64,000 nucleotides of DNA, taken from the NCBI RefSeq assembly GCF_009707955.1, contig NZ_WMDQ01000002.1, positions 682,001 to 746,000 of the forward strand. Reading direction: 5' to 3'. A model generated the notes under the pieces. It saw only the letters and a program-made list of their open reading frames with translations. It was not told where the DNA came from and did not search any database. A program made the position numbers and the translations under genes. Position 1 is the first letter of the stretch. Each line of letters opens with the position of its first letter. Shown here in pieces: positions 16,606 through 25,544 of the stretch. This DNA is from Flavobacterium sp. LC2016-13. Lineage in GTDB: Bacteria; Bacteroidota; Bacteroidia; Flavobacteriales; Flavobacteriaceae.

Positions 16606-18438
16606 ATGAATCGAAAATTAAAAATACTATTTTCTATTTTACTTTGCTTTTGTTTACAAAGTATTTGTGCACAATCAGATAAGCCTAAAAAAGAGGTTAA
16701 AAAAGATAGTGCCGCTGTATACAAACAAATTCAGAATTATTCTAAAAAAAATAAATTTACCAAAACACTGCACAAATTACTTTTCAGAGCCAATAAACCT
16801 AAGCGCGAAGAAGATCAAATTCTAGAGAATAAAATCAAGGATTACGACGGTAAAATTATTCGAAAAATTAATGTTATTACGCTGGATCCTTTTGGCCAAT
16901 CTATAGTAGATACCACTAAACAACCCAAAAACTGGGGAGAAAGAACCGGTAATAAACTGCATTTAAAGACAAAGAAAATAGCCATTTACAACTTATTGCT
17001 TTTTAGAAGAAATACACCTTATGATTCTTATAAAATACAGGAATCTGAACGTTTGATACGTTCTCAAAGATATGTTTCAGCAGTAAAAATTACAAATGAA
17101 CTGGTTAGTACAGCATCAGATTCTGTCGATGTTACAATTCGTGTTTTAGATTCCTGGAGCACTATTCCAAGATTTTCAATATCAGGAAGTAAAGTTTCTG
17201 TTGGATTCAAAGAAAAAGATTTTTTTGGTTCCGGTCAACAATTGGAATATCGTTTTACCAATCGTTTTGATGATGGTCAAAATGGAAATGACGTAACCTA
17301 CACTGTACCAAACATAAAAAATACTTATGTAAGCGCTGTATTTAAGTACAACATGGACTTAGATAATAATTACAGTAAAAGTGTTGATTTTGAAAGGGCT
17401 TTTTATTCTCCGCTAACCAAATGGGCCGGAGGAATTTATGTTGGGCAAAATTTCAGAAAAGATTCTTTACAGGCTCCTGCGCCTGACACAACGTATGCTT
17501 TTCAGACTTTTAAAAATAATTTTCAGGATTTATGGGTTGGAAAAGCTACAAAAGTCTTTGAAGATGATGTTAACGGAATAACTAATTTGATTGTTTCTGC
17601 TCGTTTTTTAAATGTCGATTACACAGAAATGCCTTCAGAAATATATGATCCTACACATTTTTATTCAGATGAAAAATTCATTTTGAGCGGTATCGGAATC
17701 AATACAAGAAAATTTATCAAGGACAGTTATATTTTTAGGAACGGTGTTACAGAAGATGTACCTATTGGTAGAATTTACGGTATAACACTTGGTTATCAAT
17801 ATAAAAATAAAATGTGGCGGCCTTATGTCGGAGCGCAGTTTTCGTTTGGAAATTATTATGAATGGGGATTTTTAAGTACCAATCTTGAAGTTGGAACTTT
17901 TATTCATCAATCAAAAACCTATCAAACCGCCTATTTATTAGAGTCCAATTATTTTACACAATTGTTTAGTATCGGAAATTGGAAATTAAGACAATTCGTT
18001 AATCCTAAATTGGTTTTAGGCGCAAATCGCGAAGAAATTATTGGCGATGAGCTTAATATAAATAACCAAAATGGTTTGCAGGGATTTAATACTGCTTTGT
18101 ACGGAACCAGTAAATTGCTTTTGTCTTTACAAACCCAAACCTATGCGCCACATGCAATTGGAGGATTTCGTCTGAATCCATTTTTTAATTATACTTTAGC
18201 GTTGTTAGGAAGTCCAAATGATGCCATGTTTAATAACAAAGCTTATCATAAAGTTACACTTGGCTTATTAATAAGTAATGATTATTTAGTTTTCAGTTCC
18301 TTTCAATTATCCATGTCATACTATCCAAGTATTCCATTGCAAGGAGATAATGTATTTAAAACCAATACTTTTGAAACCACAGACTATGGTTTGCAAAATT
18401 TTGAACTGGCAAAACCAAGAATTGTTGAATATAAATAG
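16606..18438 (+). CDS. Outer-membrane POTRA/beta-barrel protein of unknown function
   Basis: A 610-residue exported protein with a signal peptide (cleavage near residue 22, SICAQ). After a lysine-rich linker, a POTRA-like module occupies about residues 85-185: IIRKINVITLDPFG, then YDSYKIQESERLIRSQRYVSAVKI and a strand with VDVTIRVLDSWSTIPRF. The remaining 400 residues alternate aromatic and polar residues in strands that fit an outer-membrane beta-barrel. The layout resembles BamA/TamA/Omp85 proteins with only one POTRA, but I do not see the classical Omp85 VRGF motif clearly. A role in outer-membrane assembly is therefore only suggested. It is transcribed alone. Confidence 0.7.
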   Translation: MNRKLKILFSILLCFCLQSICAQSDKPKKEVKKDSAAVYKQIQNYSKKNKFTKTLHKLLFRANKPKREEDQILENKIKDYDGKIIRKINVITLDPFGQSIVDTTKQPKNWGERTGNKLHLKTKKIAIYNLLLFRRNTPYDSYKIQESERLIRSQRYVSAVKITNELVSTASDSVDVTIRVLDSWSTIPRFSISGSKVSVGFKEKDFFGSGQQLEYRFTNRFDDGQNGNDVTYTVPNIKNTYVSAVFKYNMDLDNNYSKSVDFERAFYSPLTKWAGGIYVGQNFRKDSLQAPAPDTTYAFQTFKNNFQDLWVGKATKVFEDDVNGITNLIVSARFLNVDYTEMPSEIYDPTHFYSDEKFILSGIGINTRKFIKDSYIFRNGVTEDVPIGRIYGITLGYQYKNKMWRPYVGAQFSFGNYYEWGFLSTNLEVGTFIHQSKTYQTAYLLESNYFTQLFSIGNWKLRQFVNPKLVLGANREEIIGDELNINNQNGLQGFNTALYGTSKLLLSLQTQTYAPHAIGGFRLNPFFNYTLALLGSPNDAMFNNKAYHKVTLGLLISNDYLVFSSFQLSMSYYPSIPLQGDNVFKTNTFETTDYGLQNFELAKPRIVEYK

Positions 18439-18633
18439 CCCTAAAAAAATAGAAATTTATTTTATTTTTAAATTATTTATAACTTTTTAAAAATCAATTG
18501 TTTCCAGATATCGTAAGGGATAAAGCTCGACCAAATGGATATTTTGTTCGACAAAATGCACCTCATTTTCATTTTTGGCACAGTATATGAATATCGGTAA
18601 ATAGGATTACGATTAACATAAAAACTAAAAAAA

Positions 18634-19149
18634 ATGAAAACAGTTAAGATAGCAATCGCAGGATTATTTCTTTTGATTGCAAATGCCACGCAAGCCCAGG
18701 TATCAGTAAACGTAAATATTGGGACACGCCCTGATTGGGGACCAGCAGATTACGACCAAATGGAATATTACTATTTGCCAGACGTAGAAGCATACTACGA
18801 TGTTAGAGCCTCTCAATTTATTTATTTTGGCGGAGGAAGATGGGTTAGAGCAAGCCGTTTACCAAGACAATACCGCAATTATGACTTATACGGAGGATAT
18901 AAAGTAGTTTTAACAGATTACCACGGAAGAACTCCTTATACTTACTTTGACAGACACAGAGTTAAATATTATAAAGGATATCACGGTGCACCACAAAGAC
19001 CATACAGACCAAGACCGGTTTATGGATATAATGATCGTCCAGTTCGTCACGAGCACAGAGATAACAGAAATCATGATAAACATGATAGACACGACAATCA
19101 CCATGACAGACATGATGATCGCCACGATGATCATCACGGAAGAAGGTAA
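18634..19149 (+). CDS. Secreted protein with histidine/aspartate-rich tail
   Basis: A 171-residue exported protein. The signal peptide ends near residue 21 (ATQAQ). The middle (about 30-115) is rich in tyrosine and tryptophan, with YYLPDVEAYYDVRASQF and FGGGRWVRA; this pattern is common in small secreted flavobacterial proteins. The last 35 residues are mostly His, Asp, Arg and Asn (repeated HDRHD units), giving a strong potential metal-binding tail. Function is unknown. A periplasmic metal buffer or a surface protein would both fit. It has its own terminator and stands alone. Confidence 0.8.
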   Translation: MKTVKIAIAGLFLLIANATQAQVSVNVNIGTRPDWGPADYDQMEYYYLPDVEAYYDVRASQFIYFGGGRWVRASRLPRQYRNYDLYGGYKVVLTDYHGRTPYTYFDRHRVKYYKGYHGAPQRPYRPRPVYGYNDRPVRHEHRDNRNHDKHDRHDNHHDRHDDRHDDHHGRR

Positions 19150-19164
19150 TAATACAAATATTAG

Positions 19165-19195
19165 AGAGCATCAGACAATGATGCTCTTTTTTTAT
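19165..19195 (+). terminator. Terminator after the His-rich secreted protein
   Basis: The 9-bp stem AGAGCATCA / TGATGCTCT with a 5-nt loop is followed by eight T, 15 bp after the stop codon. Confidence 0.88.
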
Positions 19196-19291
19196 TGGTG
19201 GTTATTAAATTCAATATTAACATTTCATTTAAATAATCTTCAAAGATATAATTAGTATTTTTGAAGCTCTTTCAAAACACCTAATTGCGCT

Positions 19292-21823
19292 ATGCGAAAA
19301 ATTCAATTACAAATTCTTTTATTTTTCTTTACAGGGATTTCTATTTCTTTTGCACAACAACCACAAAAACTAAGTTCTGTAGAAATTTACAATCAAATTA
19401 AAAAACTAAACTTTCTAGGTTCTGTATTGTATATTGCTGCACATCCTGATGACGAAAATACGCGTTTAATAACCTATATGGCAAATGAAATGAATGCCAG
19501 AACAGGTTATTTATCGTTAACACGTGGTGATGGAGGACAAAATTTAATTGGTCCGCAATTGCGCGAATTATTAGGTGTTATTAGAACTCAGGAATTAATT
19601 GAAGCCAGAAAAATTGATGGTGGAGAACAGTTTTTTTCTCGTGCCAATGATTTTGGTTTCTCAAAAAATCCAGATGAAACGTTACAAATTTGGGATAAAG
19701 ATAAAGTCCTTGCCGATGTAGTCTGGACAATCAGAAAATTTCAGCCAGACGTTATCATCAATAGATTTGATCACCGCTCGCCTGGAACAACGCACGGACA
19801 TCATACATCATCTGCAATGCTGAGTGTAGAAAGTTTTAAATTAACAAACGATTCAAAAATATATCCGGAACAATTAAAATACGTAACACCTTGGCAGGTA
19901 AAACGTCAGTTTTTTAATCCGTCGTGGTGGTTTTATGGAAGTCAGGAAAAATTTGATGCTGCCAATAAATCAAAATTTACAAAGTTAGAAACAGGTGTTT
20001 ATTATACCGGAATCGGGAAATCGAATCAGGAAATTGCCGCTTTAAGCCGCAGCCGCCATCAATCGCAAGGTTTTGGAAGTACGGGAGCACGTGGCAATGA
20101 AACTGAATATTTAGAACTTATAAATGGAGAAAATCCAAAAGATCGTGATAATTTATTTGATGGAATTGATACAACCTGGAATCGTGTTAAAAACGGAAAA
20201 CCTGTTGGTGAATTAATCACTAAAATTATCGCAAATTATAATTTCAGTAACCCTTCTGCAAGTATTCCGGATTTGGTAAAAGCTTATGCAATGATTGAAG
20301 CTTTAGAAGATGACCATTGGAAAACGTTAAAAACAACTGCCATAAAAAATATCATCAGCTCTTGTTCCGGATTATATCTGGAAGCAGTTGCAAGTGAGCA
20401 GGAAGCAACTCCGGGAAGTACAGTAAAATTAAGTCTTGAAGCAATTAACAGATCATCTGTCGAAATGCAATTAACAAGTTTAACAACATTGCCGGATAAT
20501 AAAACTACGGTTCAAAACAGTATTTTAAAAAACAATAACGATCAAAAAATAAACCTTCAATTACAACTTCCTAATAACATTGAATACACACAACCGTACT
20601 GGCTTAAAGAAAAAGCAAGTGTTGGAATGTACACGGTTTCAAATCAGGAAAATATTGGAATTCCGGATATTATCAGAGAAGTAAAAGTTGTTTTTAATGT
20701 AAAAATAAATGGCGTTGAAATTCCGTTTGAGCGTAATGTAATTTATAAATACAATGATGGCGTAAAAGGCGAAATGTACAATTTTCTGGATATTGTACCT
20801 GAAGCTACAACTTCGATTCCTGAAAGAGTTTTGATTTTTAAAGATACCAAAAGCAAAATGATTCCTGTAAAAGTTCGTGCAGGAAAAGACGGAATTAAAG
20901 GAAATTTACAATTAGAATTACCAAAAAGCTGGGCCGTTTCTCCGCAACAAATTCCGTTTTCTTTAGACAAAAAAGGAAATGAACAAGTATTTTATTTTGA
21001 AGTTACACCGCCAACTTTACCGGAAGAAGCCGTTGCAAAAAGCATTGTAACCATAGACAATAAACGTTTTGATAAAGATGAAACGATCATTGATTACAGC
21101 CATATTACCAAACAAATGGTATTAAAACCAGCTGAGTCAAAATGCATCAGAATCGATTTAAAAACATCTGGAGATGCCATTGGTTATATTATGGGTGCAG
21201 GTGACGAAGTCCCGGAAAGTTTAACCCAAATGGGATATAAAGTAACGATTTTAAAGGCAGAAGAAATTACGCCCGAAAAACTAGATTCTTTTAGTACCGT
21301 TATTACAGGAATTCGCGCCTACAACACAGTAAACGTTTTAGCCAACAAACAAAAAATACTTTTTGATTTTGTAAAAAGCGGTAAAAATATGATCGTTCAG
21401 TATAATACACCGCATAGTCTGGTTACAGATAAAATTGCGCCGTATGATTTAAAACTTTCAAATGATCGTGTAACCGAAGAAAATGCAAAAATTACCTTTC
21501 TTGCGCCAAATCATCCTGTTTTGAATACACCAAATAAAATAAGTACGAAAGATTTTGAAGGTTGGACACAAGAGCAAGGTTTATATTATCCTAATGAATA
21601 TGATCCTGCCTTTATCCCTATTATATCTTCGCATGACAGAGGAGAATCTGCCAAAGACGGCGCATTATTAGTCGCTCCTTACGGGAAAGGATATTATATT
21701 TACACCGGTTTAAGCTTTTTTAGAGAATTACCGGAAGGCGTTGCAGGTGCGTACCGATTGTTGTCGAATATAATTTCATTAAAACAACCGATAGAAGCTC
21801 CTAAACAGGAATTAAAAAACTAA
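19292..21823 (+). CDS. PIG-L family deacetylase, large secreted form
   Basis: An 843-residue exported protein with a signal peptide (about residues 1-21). The PIG-L/LmbE zinc-dependent N-deacetylase domain lies in the first 250 residues: the metal-binding AHPDDE motif at 50-55, and the second ligand region THGHHTSS near 166-173. The rest (about 330-830) is a series of beta-sandwich-like segments and a late alpha/beta region (KILFDFVKSGKNMIVQYNTP) resembling a glutamine-amidotransferase-like fold. It is likely to act on an N-acetylated glycan or glycoconjugate. It is followed by a 35-residue membrane peptide and a sodium:solute symporter, suggesting hydrolysis linked to uptake. Confidence 0.85.
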   Translation: MRKIQLQILLFFFTGISISFAQQPQKLSSVEIYNQIKKLNFLGSVLYIAAHPDDENTRLITYMANEMNARTGYLSLTRGDGGQNLIGPQLRELLGVIRTQELIEARKIDGGEQFFSRANDFGFSKNPDETLQIWDKDKVLADVVWTIRKFQPDVIINRFDHRSPGTTHGHHTSSAMLSVESFKLTNDSKIYPEQLKYVTPWQVKRQFFNPSWWFYGSQEKFDAANKSKFTKLETGVYYTGIGKSNQEIAALSRSRHQSQGFGSTGARGNETEYLELINGENPKDRDNLFDGIDTTWNRVKNGKPVGELITKIIANYNFSNPSASIPDLVKAYAMIEALEDDHWKTLKTTAIKNIISSCSGLYLEAVASEQEATPGSTVKLSLEAINRSSVEMQLTSLTTLPDNKTTVQNSILKNNNDQKINLQLQLPNNIEYTQPYWLKEKASVGMYTVSNQENIGIPDIIREVKVVFNVKINGVEIPFERNVIYKYNDGVKGEMYNFLDIVPEATTSIPERVLIFKDTKSKMIPVKVRAGKDGIKGNLQLELPKSWAVSPQQIPFSLDKKGNEQVFYFEVTPPTLPEEAVAKSIVTIDNKRFDKDETIIDYSHITKQMVLKPAESKCIRIDLKTSGDAIGYIMGAGDEVPESLTQMGYKVTILKAEEITPEKLDSFSTVITGIRAYNTVNVLANKQKILFDFVKSGKNMIVQYNTPHSLVTDKIAPYDLKLSNDRVTEENAKITFLAPNHPVLNTPNKISTKDFEGWTQEQGLYYPNEYDPAFIPIISSHDRGESAKDGALLVAPYGKGYYIYTGLSFFRELPEGVAGAYRLLSNIISLKQPIEAPKQELKN

Positions 21824-21836
21824 ATGAATCAAAATC

Positions 21837-21944
21837 ATGGAAGTTAAAAAAACAAAAAAGTGGAAAAAAAGCTATACCTACGTTTTGGTAGCCAACGCTG
21901 TTTACATTGTGATTTTTTTCTTAATCATGCAATTATACTCATAA
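21837..21944 (+). CDS. 35-residue single-span membrane peptide
   Basis: A very short gene with a lysine-rich N-terminus (MEVKKTKKWKKSY) followed by one hydrophobic helix (residues 16-33, ending in IMQLYS). The positive-inside rule places the N-terminus in the cytoplasm. It begins 13 bp after the deacetylase stop and ends 3 bp before the symporter start, so translation of all three is probably coupled. Tight placement directly before a sodium:solute symporter suggests a small accessory subunit, by analogy with the small subunits that precede some transporters of this superfamily. The function is inferred, not known. Confidence 0.68.
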   Translation: MEVKKTKKWKKSYTYVLVANAVYIVIFFLIMQLYS

Positions 21945-21947
21945 CCT

Positions 21948-23672
21948 ATGCAACTATTTGATTGGATCGTACTGATTGTTACGCTTTTGTTTATTGTTGG
22001 ATATGGATCCTGGAAAACCAAAGGAAGTAAAAACGTCGAAGATTTTATTCTCGGAAACAACGAAACTCCCTGGTATACCGTTGGACTTTCTGTTATGGCA
22101 ACGCAAGCCAGCGCCATTACTTTTTTATCGACGCCCGGACAGGCTTATCATGACGGAATGGGTTTTGTGCAATTCTATTTTGGATTGCCTATTGCAATGA
22201 TTGTTATTTGCGTGACTTTTATTCCTTTATATCATAAAAATAAAGTCTTTACAGCATACGAATTTCTTGAAAAACGATTCGATCTTAAAACCCGTTCTCT
22301 TGCTGCAATTTTATTTTTGGTACAAAGAGGTTTAGGAACCGGACTTACAATTTATGCGCCTGCTATTATTTTATCGGCTCTTTTGGGATGGAATTTAACG
22401 TATATGAATATCATTATTGGTCTTCTAGTTATCATTTATACATTCTCCGGAGGAACAAAAGCCGTAAACGTAACGCAAAAACAGCAAATGTTTGTGATTA
22501 TGACGGGAATGATAATTACTTTTTTCCTGATTTTACATTACTTACCAAACGATATGACGTTTAATAACGCATTGCATATCGCCGGAGCAAATGATAAAAT
22601 GAACATTGTTGATTTTTCATTTGATCCTGAAGAAAAATATACTTTCTGGAGCGGAATTACAGGTGGTTTTTTCCTTGCCCTCGCCTATTTTGGAACTGAT
22701 CAATCTCAGGTTGGACGTTATTTATCCGGAAAATCGGTTCGTGAAAGCCAAATGGGATTAATCATGAACGGACTTTTAAAAGTTCCGATGCAGTTTTTTA
22801 TTTTGCTAACGGGAGTTATGGTTTTTGTGTTTTTTCAATTCAATCCGGTTCCTTTAAATTTTAATCCGAACAATAAAATTGTCATTGAAAAATCTGCTTA
22901 TAAAGAAGAATATCATGCCTTAGAGAAAAAACTGGCAACACTTTCAGAAGATAAAAAAGTAATTAATCTTTTATACATCGATCAGTTGAATCAGGATTTT
23001 GATAATCCTATTTTGCGTAAAGAACTGGTCGCTTTATCAAACAAAGAAAGAGATTTGCGAGATCGCGCTAAAGAAATTATTTCGAGAGCCGACAGTACAA
23101 GTGAAACCAATGATAAAGATTATGTCTTTTTTCACTTCATTTTACATTATTTGCCAAAAGGTCTTATTGGTTTATTACTGGCTGTAATTCTTTCAGCAGC
23201 GATGTCGTCAACAGCTTCAGGCTTAAATGCATTGGCATCTACAACTGCAATTGATATTTACAAACGAAACCTTAAAACAGAAAAATCAGAGAAACATTAT
23301 CTAAATGCAACCAAATTTTTTACACTTTTCTGGGGAATTGTAGCGATCCTTTTCGCTTGCGTTGGTACATTGTTTGAGAATTTAATTCAGCTTGTAAATA
23401 TTATTGGTTCTATTTTCTACGGAACTGTTTTAGGAATCTTTTTAGTTGGATTTTATTTGCGTCATGTAGGCGCAAAAGCAATGTTTACAAGTGCTGTAAT
23501 AAGCCAAACGACTATTTTTATCATTTATTATTTCTTGATATACAAACAGGAAAGACTGGGCTATTTATGGTTGAATTTTATTGGGGCAATTTTAACGATT
23601 TTACTGGCTCTGATTATTCAGTTTATATTTTGTAAAAGAAAAGCAAAATGTGATGGTATAGTTTTGGAATAA
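21948..23672 (+). CDS. Sodium:solute symporter
   Basis: A 574-residue membrane carrier of the SSS family with about 13 helices. Recognisable elements are the N-terminal GYGSWKTKGSKNVEDFILGNNETPWY, the core TFLSTPGQAYHDGMGFVQFY, and the Na+-site region near AVILSAAMSSTASGLNALAS. A hydrophilic loop of about 75 residues (roughly 320-395) interrupts the helices, longer than in classical members. The substrate is not predictable. Co-transcription with the PIG-L deacetylase suggests uptake of a sugar or organic acid released outside the inner membrane. Confidence 0.9.
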   Translation: MQLFDWIVLIVTLLFIVGYGSWKTKGSKNVEDFILGNNETPWYTVGLSVMATQASAITFLSTPGQAYHDGMGFVQFYFGLPIAMIVICVTFIPLYHKNKVFTAYEFLEKRFDLKTRSLAAILFLVQRGLGTGLTIYAPAIILSALLGWNLTYMNIIIGLLVIIYTFSGGTKAVNVTQKQQMFVIMTGMIITFFLILHYLPNDMTFNNALHIAGANDKMNIVDFSFDPEEKYTFWSGITGGFFLALAYFGTDQSQVGRYLSGKSVRESQMGLIMNGLLKVPMQFFILLTGVMVFVFFQFNPVPLNFNPNNKIVIEKSAYKEEYHALEKKLATLSEDKKVINLLYIDQLNQDFDNPILRKELVALSNKERDLRDRAKEIISRADSTSETNDKDYVFFHFILHYLPKGLIGLLLAVILSAAMSSTASGLNALASTTAIDIYKRNLKTEKSEKHYLNATKFFTLFWGIVAILFACVGTLFENLIQLVNIIGSIFYGTVLGIFLVGFYLRHVGAKAMFTSAVISQTTIFIIYYFLIYKQERLGYLWLNFIGAILTILLALIIQFIFCKRKAKCDGIVLE

Positions 23673-23734
23673 TATTTTTAAATATTTACATAATTTAGAG
23701 TTTTGAATTGTGTTAAATAATTTGATATAAAAAA

Positions 23735-24163
23735 ATGACGAAACAAGAATTATTATTTCATTTGAAAGGTGCAAGTTTTGTAGCGCTAAAATTTGCAGAA
23801 AATTATGTTAAAGATAAATTGACTACTAATTTCAGATATAACGTAATCTTTACGCCGGCAAATACAAGTGGAAATATTGATCAGTTTGATATTTATCCTG
23901 AAGATGAAGGAATTATAAAACTAAATTTAAGTGATAATGAAGTTGTAGATTTACTTTATAGAAAAAATAAAATTCCAATTTGGATTGATATAAATGTTCT
24001 TAAAGTAAATGGAAAAACTACAATCTTAAATCTTGCATGCGCTGGACGTTATTCTGAAAACAAAGAAGTGTATTATTATAACGATGACGGATTTGCTCCA
24101 TTTGGAATTAAAGGCCCAACATTTCCAATTGGCCATAAAGAAGGCAAAAAATTTAGATTGTAA
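23735..24163 (+). CDS. Uncharacterised protein, 142 residues
   Basis: I do not recognise a named domain. The protein is soluble, without signal peptide or membrane segment, and looks like a compact alpha/beta fold: an N-terminal helix (LFHLKGASFVALKFAENYV), several strands, and a C-terminal loop with PFGIKGPTFPIGHKEGKKF. The spacer upstream is AT-rich with no clear promoter. It begins a stretch of four poorly known genes. Immunity-like proteins of polymorphic toxin systems have this size and composition, but there is no toxin gene nearby, so this remains a guess. Confidence 0.72.
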   Translation: MTKQELLFHLKGASFVALKFAENYVKDKLTTNFRYNVIFTPANTSGNIDQFDIYPEDEGIIKLNLSDNEVVDLLYRKNKIPIWIDINVLKVNGKTTILNLACAGRYSENKEVYYYNDDGFAPFGIKGPTFPIGHKEGKKFRL

Positions 24164-24219
24164 GCTAAAACTTTTAAATAGTAATTCTAATTTATTCTCA
24201 TAAACTAATATCTTTTAAA

Positions 24220-25020
24220 ATGAAAATATCAAAAATAGCTTTATTTATCATTTTAATTTTTATAATTCTACCTCTAAATTGCTATTCTCAAAAACTAAAT
24301 GTAATAAAACTTGATAGTTTATTTAACGAGTTTAAGAAAAATTCATTCTATGCAAGTATTTATCCTGCAAAAAAAGAACTTGAAAACTACCAAATAGCAG
24401 TCATACCTAAGTTAATTAAACTTTTAAGTGATACAACTTTTGTAAAATTAAAGGGTACAGCAGATTTAATTTATCCAGGAACTACAACTTATTATGGACA
24501 TGGGCATTATATACCCTATAATATGGATTGGATATCGATACGTTCTGGTTGGCTGCTTGAAGATTTAACATTTCAAGATTTTGGTTATAAAAATTCTGAA
24601 GTTAATGATGAAACACTTATGAAACTCATGAAAGAGAATTATTATGATTACATTAATAATGGAACTTATGAGTTAGATTGGAAAAATAAAACTTCACAAC
24701 AAAAAAACATAGAGTACAAAAAAATACTTTTTAAGAAAACTGAAAAATGGTGGAAAGAAAATCGAAAAAAATGGAATAGAATTTCAGCTATAAAAGAAGC
24801 ATTAAAATCTAATAATGAGAACAGACTGAGTAATGTATTTCAATATTTAAGATTTGGAAATTCCAAGTGTGATAATTTAACCAAAGAAATATATCTAAAG
24901 GAAATAGAACCTTTAATACTTGTACTAAAAGAAGCCAATACTTACCCAGAAATACAAGAACAAATTAAATTGATATTGAGTGACTCTGTAAATTCAAAGA
25001 TATTAGATAATAAAATTTAA
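24220..25020 (+). CDS. Uncharacterised exported protein, 266 residues
   Basis: The protein has a signal peptide of about 24 residues (a long hydrophobic run ending NCYSQ). The mature part is mostly helical and rich in lysine and asparagine, with a conserved-looking block YPGTTTYYGHGHYIPYNMDWISIRSGW followed by LLEDLTFQDFG, and a helical tail that could be a HEAT-like repeat. I recall similar proteins in flavobacteria without a known function. It is 10 bp upstream of another exported unknown, so they are likely co-expressed. Confidence 0.75.
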   Translation: MKISKIALFIILIFIILPLNCYSQKLNVIKLDSLFNEFKKNSFYASIYPAKKELENYQIAVIPKLIKLLSDTTFVKLKGTADLIYPGTTTYYGHGHYIPYNMDWISIRSGWLLEDLTFQDFGYKNSEVNDETLMKLMKENYYDYINNGTYELDWKNKTSQQKNIEYKKILFKKTEKWWKENRKKWNRISAIKEALKSNNENRLSNVFQYLRFGNSKCDNLTKEIYLKEIEPLILVLKEANTYPEIQEQIKLILSDSVNSKILDNKI

Positions 25021-25030
25021 TAAAAAAACT

Positions 25031-25510
25031 ATGTTAAAACAATGTCTTTTGGTCGTCGTATTGTTTTTCTGTGTTCAAGTTGAAAGTCAAAATATAGCAG
25101 ATAACGAAGAAATTGAGGGTAATTCGATTTCAGCTCAACTTTACACAAAATGTTTTGATAATCTAAATCAAGGCTTAGATATTTTAGAAAAGTATCCTAC
25201 GTTTAAAGATGTAAAACTATGTTCTATAGCATATTGCATGATGTTATTATATTATAAAGATGAAGAAATAAAACGCGTCGCTGAACAAAGATTAAGAGGA
25301 ATTGCAACACAACTTTTTCAGGAAGGAAATCCAGTATATTTAATTTCCGGAATGGATAGTTATTTAACGGCACAGGAAAAAAACAAAAATCTCGAAGATG
25401 ATAATCATATCGTTTATATTAGTATTGCGGCTTGTCTAACTTTATCATTTGAAGCCAAAGCACAAGAAATAGTAAACGAGCAAACAATGCAATTAATAAA
25501 TAGAAAGTAA
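25031..25510 (+). CDS. Uncharacterised exported protein, 159 residues
   Basis: A signal peptide (residues 1-19, ending VESQ) is followed by a helical domain with no motif that I recognise. Internal cysteines (TKCFDNLNQGL, KLCSIAYCMM) may form a disulfide in the periplasm. The spacing of 10 bp to the gene upstream indicates an operon of two exported unknowns. Confidence 0.72.
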   Translation: MLKQCLLVVVLFFCVQVESQNIADNEEIEGNSISAQLYTKCFDNLNQGLDILEKYPTFKDVKLCSIAYCMMLLYYKDEEIKRVAEQRLRGIATQLFQEGNPVYLISGMDSYLTAQEKNKNLEDDNHIVYISIAACLTLSFEAKAQEIVNEQTMQLINRK

Positions 25511-25544
25511 AATATTATATTCGTTTAATTAATCTTTTATTAAA

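Noticed and set aside
18477..18689. Minus-strand ORF of 70 codons before the His-rich protein gene
   Set aside because: It overlaps the start of the secreted protein in antisense, with no signal or known motif.
18910..19255. Overlapping ORFs on both strands in the His-rich tail
   Set aside because: They arise because repeated CAT/GAC codons leave other frames open; the plus frame with a signal peptide is the coding one.
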